Made by a program: the position numbers and the translations under genes. This document shows, piece by piece, positions 9,048 through 19,155 of a stretch of 64,000 nt of DNA (position 1 is its first letter; each line of letters opens with the position of its first letter). The stretch spans positions 137,627-201,626 of the forward strand of contig NZ_FMWD01000004.1 in NCBI RefSeq assembly GCF_900102855.1, given 5' to 3'. The stretch is from Thiohalomonas denitrificans (GTDB lineage Bacteria; Pseudomonadota; Gammaproteobacteria; Thiohalomonadales; Thiohalomonadaceae). Below the pieces are notes generated by a model, which worked only from the letters and a program-made list of their open reading frames with translations, was not told where the DNA came from and did not search any database.

Positions 9048-10121
9048 CTATCCCCGATCCAGCAAGGAACGCAGGTCAATAACCGCCGAATTGGCCCGCG
9101 ACACATAGGACGCCATGACCAACGAGTGGTTGGCCAGGACACCGAAGCCGCTGCCGTTGAGAATTACCGGACTCCAGAGAGACTGCTGGCTCGCCTCCAG
9201 TTCCCGGATGACCTGACGTAGGCTGGTCATGGCGTTCTTGTTGCGTAGAATGCCGTTGAAATCCTGCTCAACCGCATGCAGAAAATGCACCAAAGCCCAG
9301 GTGGTACCGCGCGCCTCGTAGAAGACATCGTCGATTTCCAGCCAGGAGGTCTTCACCTTGAGCTCAACCGGCCGAAGCGTGGCGTTTTCCGCACCCAGTT
9401 CCCCCGCCAGATCGGTATTGATGCGCGCCTGACCGACGCTCGCCGACAGGCGCTGCGAGAGGCTTCCGAGCCGTTTCTCCACTACGGCCAACCAGGCAAC
9501 CAGATTGTCGGCACGGGCATAGAACTGCGAGTCCTGTTGAGATTCATCGTTCAGACGCACCCGATAGCGGCGCAGCGCCTCCACGCCCTCGCGGTACTCG
9601 GTTTCGCTTGGCGGAAACATCCAGGACTCGGAATTCACGTTGAACTGGGGCTCGGCAACGGCGAGATCCCGGTCTTCCACCGATTGCGATTGCGAGCGGC
9701 TCCAGTCATTGCGCAAGGCGCGCGCCAGATCGCGCACCTGAACCAGCACCCCGAATTCCCAATTGGGGATGTTGTCCAGCAGTACGCCCGGAGGCATCAC
9801 GTCATTGCTCAAGTAACCACCCGACTTGTCCAGCAGGGTTTCCGCGACCCGTTCGAGGGCTGCAACCGTGACATAACCGGTCACCACTGCTCCGCCTTCC
9901 ACCTCAGCCATGGCCTCGGCATTGGCTTCAACGTCAAACCGATCGGGTTCAACGCTCCAGAACATGCCGAGCCCCAGCCCCACGACGATCAGCGCCAGCC
10001 CGATCAGCCCGGCGGCACCGGCGATACCCCGCGCGCGCAGCGAATCGAGGCGGTAGAGTTCCACCAGGTGGCGAGCCTTGCGGCCCGAGCCGGCCAACAA
10101 GCCCTTTAATCGCTCGAACAT
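9048..10121 (-). CDS. DUF2333 family membrane-anchored protein
   Basis: A 357-residue protein of unknown function. One N-terminal membrane segment (about residues 28-50, rich in Ala, Gly, Leu and Val) is followed by a long, probably periplasmic, mostly helical domain with the GGYLSNDVMPPG and MDNIPNWE-like segments characteristic of DUF2333 proteins. Start ATG at 10121 (MFERLKGLLAG) is where family similarity begins; the open frame extends 94 codons further upstream over the GIY-YIG gene and is not used. No function can be assigned. Confidence 0.85.
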   Translation of the reverse strand: MFERLKGLLAGSGRKARHLVELYRLDSLRARGIAGAAGLIGLALIVVGLGLGMFWSVEPDRFDVEANAEAMAEVEGGAVVTGYVTVAALERVAETLLDKSGGYLSNDVMPPGVLLDNIPNWEFGVLVQVRDLARALRNDWSRSQSQSVEDRDLAVAEPQFNVNSESWMFPPSETEYREGVEALRRYRVRLNDESQQDSQFYARADNLVAWLAVVEKRLGSLSQRLSASVGQARINTDLAGELGAENATLRPVELKVKTSWLEIDDVFYEARGTTWALVHFLHAVEQDFNGILRNKNAMTSLRQVIRELEASQQSLWSPVILNGSGFGVLANHSLVMASYVSRANSAVIDLRSLLDRG

Positions 10122-10167
10122 TGTGGTTTCAGACAATCTCGACTCCTCGAACAGGAAAAATGACGTC

Positions 10168-10440
10168 CTACGATAACATCGGTACAGCGATGGCGGCCCG
10201 AATGAGGGCCTCTTTTTGTGAACGCGACAGGCCTTTGATCGAGGCTTCGCGCCGGCACGCCGCCGCACGGTCGGTGGCGGCTTCCCGGTAGACCAACTCC
10301 ACCGGACGGCGCCCGCGGGTATAGCGGGCCCCTCGCGGGCCGCCGTTGTGTTCGGCCACGCGCCGCTCCACGTCCCGCGCCACCCCGGTGTAGAGCGTGC
10401 CATCGGCGCAGCAAACGATATAGACGTGCCAATCGGCCAT
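10168..10440 (-). CDS. GIY-YIG nuclease-superfamily small protein
   Basis: A 90-residue single-domain protein. The motif is spread over WHVYIVCCADGTLYTGV (residues 4-20), with the Tyr of both half-motifs, followed by the conserved Arg in RDVERRVAEHN and a C-terminal KGLSRSQKEALI helix, as in YhbQ and UPF0213 proteins. These are putative structure-specific DNA nucleases, mostly without defined substrate. Start ATG at 10440. It lies just upstream of the DUF2333 gene on the same strand and divergent from the metal transporter gene. Confidence 0.9.
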   Translation of the reverse strand: MADWHVYIVCCADGTLYTGVARDVERRVAEHNGGPRGARYTRGRRPVELVYREAATDRAAACRREASIKGLSRSQKEALIRAAIAVPMLS

Positions 10441-10520
10441 GGGACGGATGATACACCGGAGGGGGTTCAAGGAGGACCCATCGCGTAGACTTGGATAGAG
10501 ATTCCCGCGAGCCGACCCCG

Positions 10521-11438
10521 ATGCCTGCACACGATCATGGTCATGCACACAGCCACGGAGCCAGTGTCGGAGGACGTCTGACGCTGGCTCTAGGCCTGAC
10601 CCTGGGCTTCGCCTTTGTCGAGGCGGTGGGTGGCTGGATCTCCGGCTCGTTGGCTCTGCTGGGGGATGCCGGCCACATGCTCAGCGATTCATTCGCCCTG
10701 GGGCTGGCAGCACTGGCGGCCTGGGCGATCAAACAACCTCCCTCTTTCCGGCACTCCTACGGGTTCGGTCGCATGGAGGTCGTCGCGGCCCTGGTCAATG
10801 CGCTGTTGATGCTGGGGGTGGTAGGCGGGATCGCATGGGCCGCCATTCAACGCTTCCAGGCACCTCCCGAGGTCCAGGGCGGCACGGTAATGCTGATTGC
10901 CTCCGTGGGACTGGCCATCAATCTGCTGGTGGCCTGGATCCTCGGGCACGGGGAACAGAACCTGAATATCCGGGGGGCTCTGCTGCACGTCATCGGCGAT
11001 CTGCTGGGGTCAGTGGCAGCGCTCGCTTCAGGCGCGGTGATCTTCTTTACCGGATGGATGCCCATCGACCCGATTCTCGCACTTCTGGTCTGTGGTCTGA
11101 TCCTCGTCTCCACCGTGCGTCTGCTTCGCGACACTCTGCACGTGGTGCTGGAAGGAGTGCCGTTCGGTATCGAGCTGCCGCAGGTAGGCAGGGCCATGGC
11201 GGAAATCGACCACGTCCGATCCGTCCACGACCTCCACATCTGGACACTCTCCTCCGGCTCCATTGCGCTTTCCGCCCATGTGGTGCTGGACGGGCTGCAG
11301 CACTGGGAGGGTGCGCTCGAGCAGCTGAATGGACTTCTCCTGGAGGAATTCGGGATCGACCACACCACGATTCAGCCGGAGACCGGCTTCCACATCCTGC
11401 ATCCGGGCAGCCCTGAAGACGCAGGGCGGGGTGATTGA
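10521..11438 (+). CDS. Cation diffusion facilitator (Zn2+/Co2+ exporter type)
   Basis: Inner-membrane antiporter exporting divalent cations. It has 305 residues with a His-rich start (HDHGHAHSHG), six membrane segments and a cytosolic C-terminal ferredoxin-like domain. Metal-site motifs are HMLSD in the second transmembrane segment (LLGDAGHMLSDSF) and HVIGD in the fifth. The His/Asp set is that of CzcD/ZitB-type zinc transporters. The start is uncertain: ATG at 10521 is used, but a TTG at 10491, 15 bases after a GGAGGA, is possible. Confidence 0.92.
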   Translation: MPAHDHGHAHSHGASVGGRLTLALGLTLGFAFVEAVGGWISGSLALLGDAGHMLSDSFALGLAALAAWAIKQPPSFRHSYGFGRMEVVAALVNALLMLGVVGGIAWAAIQRFQAPPEVQGGTVMLIASVGLAINLLVAWILGHGEQNLNIRGALLHVIGDLLGSVAALASGAVIFFTGWMPIDPILALLVCGLILVSTVRLLRDTLHVVLEGVPFGIELPQVGRAMAEIDHVRSVHDLHIWTLSSGSIALSAHVVLDGLQHWEGALEQLNGLLLEEFGIDHTTIQPETGFHILHPGSPEDAGRGD

Positions 11439-11470
11439 AATGACAGCATCAAACACCTGAGGGGCAGGCC

Positions 11471-11488
11471 CAGCCGCAGCTGCGGCTG
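11471..11488. terminator. Palindromic hairpin between convergent genes
   Basis: CAGCCGCAGCTGCGGCTG is a perfect 18-base palindrome, extended by AGGC and GCCT outside. It lies in the 72-base gap between the CDF gene and the convergent nitroreductase gene. There is no clear T-tract, so termination is an inference. Confidence 0.4.
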
Positions 11489-11510
11489 AGCCTGAAGGGG
11501 TCACAACAAC

Positions 11511-12101
11511 CTACAGAATACGGCAGGCCTCTTCGAATTCCAGCCGCGGTCCACGGGCATGCAGACGACTCGCCTCCCCGTAGCCGATGGCGCAAATAAA
11601 GTTCGATTTGATGGTCCCTTCCGGGAAGAAGGTCACATCCAGTTTTTCACTGTCAAACCCCGACATCGGGCCACAGTCGAGCCCAAGGCTGCGTGCCGCC
11701 AGCATGAAGTAGGCGCCCTGCAGCGAACTGTTTCGAAACGCCGTCTCATAAATCTTTTCGGGTTTACCCGCATACCAGGAGCGGGCATCGGTGTGTGGAA
11801 AAAGCCGGGGCAGCTTTTCATGGAACTCCAGGTCCATACCGATGATGGCGACCACCGGTGCACTCATCGACTTGTCGACGTTTCCCTCTGCGAGGCAGGG
11901 CTTCAGGCGCTCCTTGGCTTCGGGGGTTTTTATGAACACCAGCCGCGCCGGCAGGCAGTTGGCGCTGGTGGGGCCCATCTTCATCAGGTCGTATACAGCC
12001 TGCAGCTGTTCATCGCTAACCGGCTTGTCCTGCCAGTAGCTGAAACTTCGCGCCTTACGAAAAAGGGTATCGAGGGCCTGCTCATCCAGGGCTTCCGTCA
12101 T
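11511..12101 (-). CDS. RutE/HadB-like nitroreductase-family NAD(P)H:FMN oxidoreductase
   Basis: A 196-residue flavoenzyme, the same length as E. coli RutE (malonic semialdehyde reductase), with matching landmarks: MGPTSANCLPARLVFIKT near residue 42, DARSWYAGKPE near 105, AFRNSSLQGAY near 120 and the LGLDCGPMSGFD motif near 138. No other rut genes are nearby, so the substrate may differ. It is transcribed leftward, convergent with the CDF gene and divergent from mutH. Confidence 0.88.
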   Translation of the reverse strand: MTEALDEQALDTLFRKARSFSYWQDKPVSDEQLQAVYDLMKMGPTSANCLPARLVFIKTPEAKERLKPCLAEGNVDKSMSAPVVAIIGMDLEFHEKLPRLFPHTDARSWYAGKPEKIYETAFRNSSLQGAYFMLAARSLGLDCGPMSGFDSEKLDVTFFPEGTIKSNFICAIGYGEASRLHARGPRLEFEEACRIL

Positions 12102-12209
12102 TGGTGTCCTCCATTTTCACAGATGTCCAATAACTATAAACCATTGGCATCGGACAACCCGACAGCAGCCGTCTCGACACCGGTCGGCAGCCTCCGCATA
12201 ATTCGCACC

Positions 12210-12890
12210 ATGAGCAATCCGGATCTGCCACCGCCGCCCGTCAGCGAAGCCGAGCTTATGGAGCGCTGCCGGGTCGTTGCCGGTCGCTCGCTGGGGCAAC
12301 TGGCAATGCAGACGGGGATACAGGTCCCTCACGATCTGCGCCGGGCCAAGGGCTGGGTGGGCCAGCTCGTCGAGGCAGTGCTGGGTGCCGATGCGGCCTC
12401 GCTCGCCGAGCCGGACTTCCGGGCCATCGGTGTGGAGATGAAAACCCTTCCTCTGGACACCGACGGTCGCCCCCGCGAATCGACATATGTCTGCACAGTG
12501 CCTCTGGAGCAGGGCATCAGTGACAGCTGGACGACCAGCTGGGCGCGCCGGAAACTGGCTCGGGTCCTGTGGGTGCCGGTGGAGGCCGATCGCGAGTTAC
12601 CCGTAGCGGAACGGCGCCTGGGCACCCCTTTTCTGTGGAGTCCCGATCCTCACCAGGAGGAGATCCTGCGAACCGATTGGGAGGAGCTGATGGAGATGGT
12701 CTGTCTGGGACAGCTGGGAAGCATCACCGCGCGCTTCGGACGAGCCCTGCAAATCCGCCCGAAGGCAGCCAACGCCCGCATCATGGCAGCCGCAATCGGT
12801 CCCGAAGGCGAGCGAATACTGACCAACCCCCGCGGCTTTTACCTGCGGTCCTCGTTCACACTCGCTATTCTGCAGCAGCAATTTGACTAG
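12210..12890 (+). CDS. mutH: DNA mismatch repair endonuclease MutH
   Basis: Nicks the unmethylated strand at hemimethylated GATC during MutS/MutL-directed repair. The 226-residue protein carries the catalytic D-x6-E-x-K set as Asp69, Glu76, Lys78 (DFRAIGVEMK), plus the LQIRPKAANA and RGFYLRSSFT segments of the family. Start ATG at 12210 (MSNPDLPPPP). An ATG at 12123 would add 29 unmatched residues, and the still longer open frame to 11559 is antisense to the nitroreductase gene. MutH is confined to gammaproteobacteria with Dam methylation, so the host should have a dam gene. Confidence 0.96.
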   Translation: MSNPDLPPPPVSEAELMERCRVVAGRSLGQLAMQTGIQVPHDLRRAKGWVGQLVEAVLGADAASLAEPDFRAIGVEMKTLPLDTDGRPRESTYVCTVPLEQGISDSWTTSWARRKLARVLWVPVEADRELPVAERRLGTPFLWSPDPHQEEILRTDWEELMEMVCLGQLGSITARFGRALQIRPKAANARIMAAAIGPEGERILTNPRGFYLRSSFTLAILQQQFD

Positions 12891-12945
12891 GAGCCCGTCG
12901 GCCAGGCCTGAGCGCAAAAAAGCGCGCTGGCCCTTGTGCCGGCGA

Positions 12946-12998
12946 TGTAGGTCGGGCTTCCCGTCGCAACCGGATGACGGCCTGAAGGCCGACCTACA
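12946..12998. repeat. REP-like palindrome, TGTAGGTCGGGCTT type
   Basis: TGTAGGTCGGGCTT at 12946 and AAGGCCGACCTACA ending at 12998 form an imperfect inverted repeat with inner CCGTCG / TGACGG. Related half-copies occur near 7414-7430, 35428-35450 and 62911-62950. It lies between convergent mutH and the coiled-coil gene. Confidence 0.7.
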
Positions 12999-13082
12999 GG
13001 CATCCGACCCGGGCCGGCGCACGATCCAAGCACTTGCCTTGGCCAGGGGCTCTGAGTGTCACACGATTTCCCGCATGGACCA

Positions 13083-14021
13083 CTAATCCTGGTAGTAGTA
13101 ATCGTATCGACTGAGAAGATTCTGGGTGAAGGACCAGGCCTCGTTGTAGGAAAGCCCGCTTTCCGAGGGAATGATGATTTTGACGTAAAGCTCCTTTTCG
13201 TAGCGGTTCTTCAGTGCGGACAGGCGTTCGTGCAGTTCTGCTTCCGAGAGTTCCGCGAAGGCAGCCTCCCCGGGGCCGCGCAGCTGGATCCGAGCCTCCC
13301 CGTCGACACGCCGGTAGCGCACGGCGACCACCTCTCTGTCCTCCGCCGTCCGGGCCGGTTTGATCAGTTCCTGGTACTTCGCATCCAGCGTTTCGTAGTC
13401 CGCTCTCAGGCCGGCGAGTTGTTGCCGGGCAGCAGCCCGCTCCTGACGCACGGTGCCAAGCTCCGCCAGGCGCTCGGCAAGCGTCTCTTCCAATTGCTGC
13501 AACTGCGCATTGATACGCTTGATGCGCTCCCCGCGCTGCTCGTACTGAGCCTGCAGGGTTTCCCGCTCAGCACTGGTCCGCTCCAGGTCCCGGCTCAATG
13601 CCGCGGTACGCCGCTCCAGTACCTCTCGGCGGCTATCCAGCTGCTGGTTTTCCGCGCGAAGGCTCAGGATCCGCTGCTCCCGGTCGGCCAGCGCCTTTTG
13701 AACGTCGCTATTCTCCTCCGCCAGCCGGAGGTTACGGATGTGTGCCTCCGACAGCTCCGACTGCAAACGGGCCAGTTGCGACTCGAGGCTCTCATTGGTC
13801 TCTTGCCGGCTGGCCGCCAGAGCGGCCGCCTGGCGCTCGGCGGCGACCGTATTCTGCAGTTCCACGACCAGTTCCCAGTTGCGCACGATCAGTACGGTAC
13901 TGGTAATGATGAAAATCATCACCACCACCATCATGATGTCCGTGAACGAGGGCCAGAAGCTCTCCCCTTGCCCGTGGGAATGGCCGTTCTGGCGCAGGTC
14001 GACGAAACCCTGTGAATCCAT
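13083..14021 (-). CDS. MotB/TolR-like membrane protein with long coiled coil
   Basis: A 312-residue protein: short cytosolic N-terminus, one membrane helix (about 27-46) with Asp28 in FWPSFTDIMM, a predicted coiled coil from about 52 to 225 (Gln/Glu/Arg/Leu heptads), and an 85-residue C-terminal alpha/beta segment. In MotB, TolR and ExbD an Asp at this place carries protons through the stator. There is no recognisable OmpA-type peptidoglycan-binding domain. Seven bases separate it from the upstream MotA/TolQ-like gene, so the two form one transcription unit and probably one complex. It is not the flagellar stator: no other motility genes are near. Function unknown. Confidence 0.8.
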   Translation of the reverse strand: MDSQGFVDLRQNGHSHGQGESFWPSFTDIMMVVVMIFIITSTVLIVRNWELVVELQNTVAAERQAAALAASRQETNESLESQLARLQSELSEAHIRNLRLAEENSDVQKALADREQRILSLRAENQQLDSRREVLERRTAALSRDLERTSAERETLQAQYEQRGERIKRINAQLQQLEETLAERLAELGTVRQERAAARQQLAGLRADYETLDAKYQELIKPARTAEDREVVAVRYRRVDGEARIQLRGPGEAAFAELSEAELHERLSALKNRYEKELYVKIIIPSESGLSYNEAWSFTQNLLSRYDYYYQD

Positions 14022-14028
14022 AAGTCGC

Positions 14029-14958
14029 TCAGTCGCTGGTATCGCGCAGGCGGAAGCCCTCGCGAAGGGTATGCTTGATGTTCTTCAGGTCCTCCGACAC
14101 GGGCTTGACCCTCAGGTTCAGCGAGGCGAGCAGGCTGTGCAGCTGACTCCCGGATTCGGCGTAGTCGAACTGAACACTGCGCATGCCCTCAGCCACCTCC
14201 TGCAACTTTTCAACCAGACCGGCGACATGGTGTACCAGGTTGTCCGGCGTATTGGCGTAGCGCGGCAGCAGATACATCGAGGTCACCTGTTCGACACCGC
14301 TCAGTACGTGGGTCTGGGCGTCGGTCAGCTTCAGGTAGAAGTAGCCGTAGAGCAGGTAGGCGACAATCGCGGTAATGGTGGTGGAAAGGGCCGTCGACAT
14401 GCCGTGAATCACCAGGCCCATATCCCCGAGTTCCTGGGAAGGGCCGCCAATGACATTCGAAGCGCCCACCAGCGCGATGGAGAGAGAGACGATGGTACCG
14501 AAGACACCGGTCAGTATGAGGATATTATTGATGAACTTGGGCAGACTGATGGTGGTGCTCTCCCGGGCCACCAGCGCCGAGGCCAGTGCGGCATGATTGA
14601 TGGGGGCGCTCTGGCGGCTAAGCTTCAGGACAGTGTCGTAGCGCTGGACCACGAGGCGCCTGGGAGGAAGGCCGGCTGCCGGGTCGGGCACCTCCGCTTC
14701 CTGTTCTGCTGCAAACTGCTGGATCGCATGCTCTTCGCGCATGTAGCGAGTGAGCCCAGCGATGATCCGTGCAAGGCCCAACAGGAACAGCGCCAGGATA
14801 CCGCCATTAATCAGGTATCCGGTGCGCGTCAACTGCTGAACCAGATAGATATCGGTAAGAAATTCGAGACTGGCTGCCACCAGGGCCGCCACCAGCAGTG
14901 CCACGATCGCCAGCTGAATCAGTACGCCGCGGCTGAAATTCTTTTCAAAATCGAACAT
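14029..14958 (-). CDS. MotA/TolQ/ExbB-like proton channel subunit
   Basis: A 309-residue inner-membrane protein. It has two N-terminal hydrophobic segments (about 12-34 and 48-66), a cytosolic loop, then the conserved pair near 145-170 (LILTGVFGTIVSLSIALVG) and 190-215 (MSTALSTTITAIVAYLLYG), which follows the GTV...AL...T pattern of TolQ/ExbB/MotA channels. The C-terminal third is helical and cytosolic. It is the first gene of the pair with the coiled-coil protein downstream. Proton flow through such channels drives rotation or conformational work; what this one drives is not known. Confidence 0.82.
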   Translation of the reverse strand: MFDFEKNFSRGVLIQLAIVALLVAALVAASLEFLTDIYLVQQLTRTGYLINGGILALFLLGLARIIAGLTRYMREEHAIQQFAAEQEAEVPDPAAGLPPRRLVVQRYDTVLKLSRQSAPINHAALASALVARESTTISLPKFINNILILTGVFGTIVSLSIALVGASNVIGGPSQELGDMGLVIHGMSTALSTTITAIVAYLLYGYFYLKLTDAQTHVLSGVEQVTSMYLLPRYANTPDNLVHHVAGLVEKLQEVAEGMRSVQFDYAESGSQLHSLLASLNLRVKPVSEDLKNIKHTLREGFRLRDTSD

Positions 14959-15245
14959 GCCACCCTCGAGGGAAGCGGATTCCCCTCCACCATGATGTTT
15001 TCCAGCTTAACCCAAACGGGTGCAGAAAATCGCCCCTGATCATTATACGACCGGGCGTGCGGGTATTCGACGGTTCAGCACCTTGCGGTCCTGCAGCACG
15101 GAATCAGTCGGTCCGGGCTCTGCCGCCTGGCGCTCGACAGCCCGTTCCCGTCTGTATCGAGAGCACGGGAGACTCTTCCGGGTCAACCCTCTCCGGGTCG
15201 GTGAAAGGTTAGTCGCCGAGTATCACCATGCAAGAAATGCTGCCT
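14959..15245. other. Intergenic region between nnrS and the proton-channel pair
   Basis: 287 bases. No coding frame with support on either strand and no clear terminator; the upstream region of the proton-channel pair must lie here or in nnrS. Confidence 0.4.
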
Positions 15246-16436
15246 TTATCCCGGCTGCCCATCGACACGGGGACGGATAAGGATGGAGCTGTAGACACCC
15301 ACGAAGAGAAGGAAGGTGACCATCCAGAATATCGAGGCGAGGCCAATCCAGGTGCTGTAGGTGTCCGGAAACACCAGCGGCACGAGAATTCGAAACAGGG
15401 CCGCTGCATTAACTAGCGCAAAGGCGACGTTGATAGCGCGAGCCGACTGCATGGCGCGACCGGTGTGCCCCAGTGAAACGCGGGCCATCATGCCCAGCGT
15501 CAGTGTGCCGATGGTACCTGCGGTATAGGCATGCAGCGCCAGGGTGGGAGCAACCGTACCGAATCCGGCCAGCGCATCGAGCAGAAAGCCGATGATCAGC
15601 CACACGAAGCCGAGGTAGAGCACCCACAGAAGCGGCACACTCCAGATCCGGGGCGTGTACCAGAGACCTATCCTGATCCCGTGGACGCAGGCCGCCACGC
15701 CGGCAGCAATCGCCATCCAGGGCGATGCCGGTGCCAACAACTTGGACACCAGCCAGACGGCGGCGGTGATGAAGACGAGGATTTCGAGTTTCGGCCACTT
15801 CGGTGCCTGTGTACCCGGTAGTCCCCGCTCGATGAAGAACGGCACCACCCGTCCACCAACAACGATGATCACCAGCATCACCAGTCCGATCGCCAGATCG
15901 ATTCCCGTCCGCCACGTATCCATTCCGGCGAAAACGGCGAGGTGTATCAGCAGGTTGGCGACCGTAAGCAGCATCAGCAAGACCGGAAACACCAGATTCT
16001 GCGGCTGCTTGACGCGCGAGAGCGGAATGCCGATCGCTATCGCCAGTGCCGGCAGAAAGAGCAGGTCCACCCCGGCGATTAAAAGAGGGGGCAGCGGTGT
16101 GAAGGGCACAACACGCCCGGCAAGCCACAGCAGTGCCAGCAACCCGAGCCAGAAGCCGGTGGCGGTATCCTGCGAGGTCCAGTTGCGCACCGCGGTGAGC
16201 AGGAACCCGGCAATCACGGCGATGGTATAGCCAAATATCATCTCGTGGGCGTGCCAGTTATAGGCCCCGTAGCGGCTGCCTACGTCAATCCAGCCCAGGA
16301 ATACAGCGGCCCAGAGCGGAACCAGAATAACGGCAGACCACCCCGCGGCGAGAAAAAAGGGGCGAAAACCGAGTGCAAACAGAGCGAAACCGCGTGGCTC
16401 GGCCGGCCGGGACTCGTTGACGTTGGAAATGGCCAT
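15246..16436 (-). CDS. nnrS: NnrS family heme/copper membrane protein
   Basis: A 396-residue polytopic protein with about 12 membrane helices. NnrS proteins protect against nitric oxide stress and are usually controlled by NO-responsive Crp/Fnr regulators. Landmarks are the FALGFRPFFLAAG start motif, NWHAHEMIFGY with candidate heme-ligand His, GGRVVPFF, and HAYTAGTIGTLTLGMMARVSLGHTGR near residue 310. An FNR/DNR-type palindrome lies 57 bases upstream of the ATG (16436). No nitrite or NO reductase genes are in the window. Confidence 0.94.
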   Translation of the reverse strand: MAISNVNESRPAEPRGFALFALGFRPFFLAAGWSAVILVPLWAAVFLGWIDVGSRYGAYNWHAHEMIFGYTIAVIAGFLLTAVRNWTSQDTATGFWLGLLALLWLAGRVVPFTPLPPLLIAGVDLLFLPALAIAIGIPLSRVKQPQNLVFPVLLMLLTVANLLIHLAVFAGMDTWRTGIDLAIGLVMLVIIVVGGRVVPFFIERGLPGTQAPKWPKLEILVFITAAVWLVSKLLAPASPWMAIAAGVAACVHGIRIGLWYTPRIWSVPLLWVLYLGFVWLIIGFLLDALAGFGTVAPTLALHAYTAGTIGTLTLGMMARVSLGHTGRAMQSARAINVAFALVNAAALFRILVPLVFPDTYSTWIGLASIFWMVTFLLFVGVYSSILIRPRVDGQPG

Positions 16437-16492
16437 ATAATTCCCTAGCGCTAAACTTTGCCAAAGCCTAGCGAATCGGTTCTCGCTTCACA

Positions 16493-16506
16493 TTGACACC
16501 GGTCAA
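16493..16506. promoter_or_regulatory. FNR/DNR-type operator between nnrS and dodecin
   Basis: TTGACACCGGTCAA is a perfect palindrome matching the TTGAN6TCAA-type boxes of FNR, DNR and NnrR regulators. It lies 57 bases from the nnrS start and 54 bases from the dodecin start, so it could serve either gene. nnrS is the expected target. Confidence 0.65.
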
Positions 16507-16559
16507 GTACCTGTTGCACACCGATTTTTCTGCACAGTGGCCGCAAAGGAGAGCAATTT

Positions 16560-16769
16560 ATGACCGCACACACCTACAAACTGGTCGAAATCGTCGGTTC
16601 CTCTACCCAGGGCAGTGATGAAGCCATACGCAATGCCCTCGAACGTGCTTCAAAGACCCTGAAGCACCTGGCGTGGTTCGAGGTGGTCGAAACCCGGGGG
16701 CACATAGAACAGGGCAAGGTGGCGCACTGGCAGGTCACCCTGAAAGTCGGTTTCCGGCTGGAAGAGTAG
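16560..16769 (+). CDS. Dodecin family flavin-binding protein
   Basis: A 69-residue protein that should form a hollow dodecamer storing FMN or other flavins. It starts [15 protein letters not shown], with the [18 protein letters not shown] segment and the [13 protein letters not shown] strand carrying the flavin-stacking Trp. The ribosome binding site is AAAGGAGAG. It is divergent from nnrS. Confidence 0.93.
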   Translation: MTAHTYKLVEIVGSSTQGSDEAIRNALERASKTLKHLAWFEVVETRGHIEQGKVAHWQVTLKVGFRLEE

Positions 16770-16898
16770 TCAGCCACCAGGCCAACGAGCGGCAAAGAGC
16801 CGGTGGCCTGTCACGCTAGACGCTGGAACAGGTGGATTAACCGGAAAAACCGTTCCTGCGTTCTTCCCTGGCAGCAATAGGGCTACCGGCAGGCTGCC

Positions 16899-17065
16899 AG
16901 GAGCCTGCCCGAGAATAGACTGACCTACTAAGCTCGGGGATCCTCGAAAATAGGTTCCCGGCATTCTCTACTACCGCCATCCGGCGGCATGCTTCGCTCT
17001 GACTCCTCCATCCATGGAGTCGTGCGCCTGCCCTCGTGACGGTCGCAATTCTCGGGCAGGCTCCT
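16899..17065. repeat. 167-bp element bounded by an 18-bp perfect inverted repeat
   Basis: AGGAGCCTGCCCGAGAAT (16899-16916) and its exact reverse complement (17048-17065) bound a non-coding stretch immediately upstream of tkt. No target-site duplication is obvious. It may be a miniature mobile element or a large palindromic regulatory region. The rest of the 16770-17099 gap shows no gene. Confidence 0.6.
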
Positions 17066-17099
17066 AGTCTTGAGACATACCGAAGAGGGAGACTCTTCC

Positions 17100-19142
<2,043 letters not shown>

Positions 19143-19155
19143 CCCAGCAATGGAT

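Noticed and set aside
10122-10403. N-terminal extension of the DUF2333 frame
   Set aside because: Overlaps the GIY-YIG gene in another frame, and family similarity starts at 10121.
11559-12209. N-terminal extension of the mutH frame
   Set aside because: Antisense to the nitroreductase gene; MutH similarity starts at 12210.
13083-14958. Zorya anti-phage system (ZorA/ZorB-like pair)
   Set aside because: The MotB-like partner lacks the OmpA domain and no ZorC, ZorD or ZorE genes are adjacent; the neighbours are mutH and nnrS.
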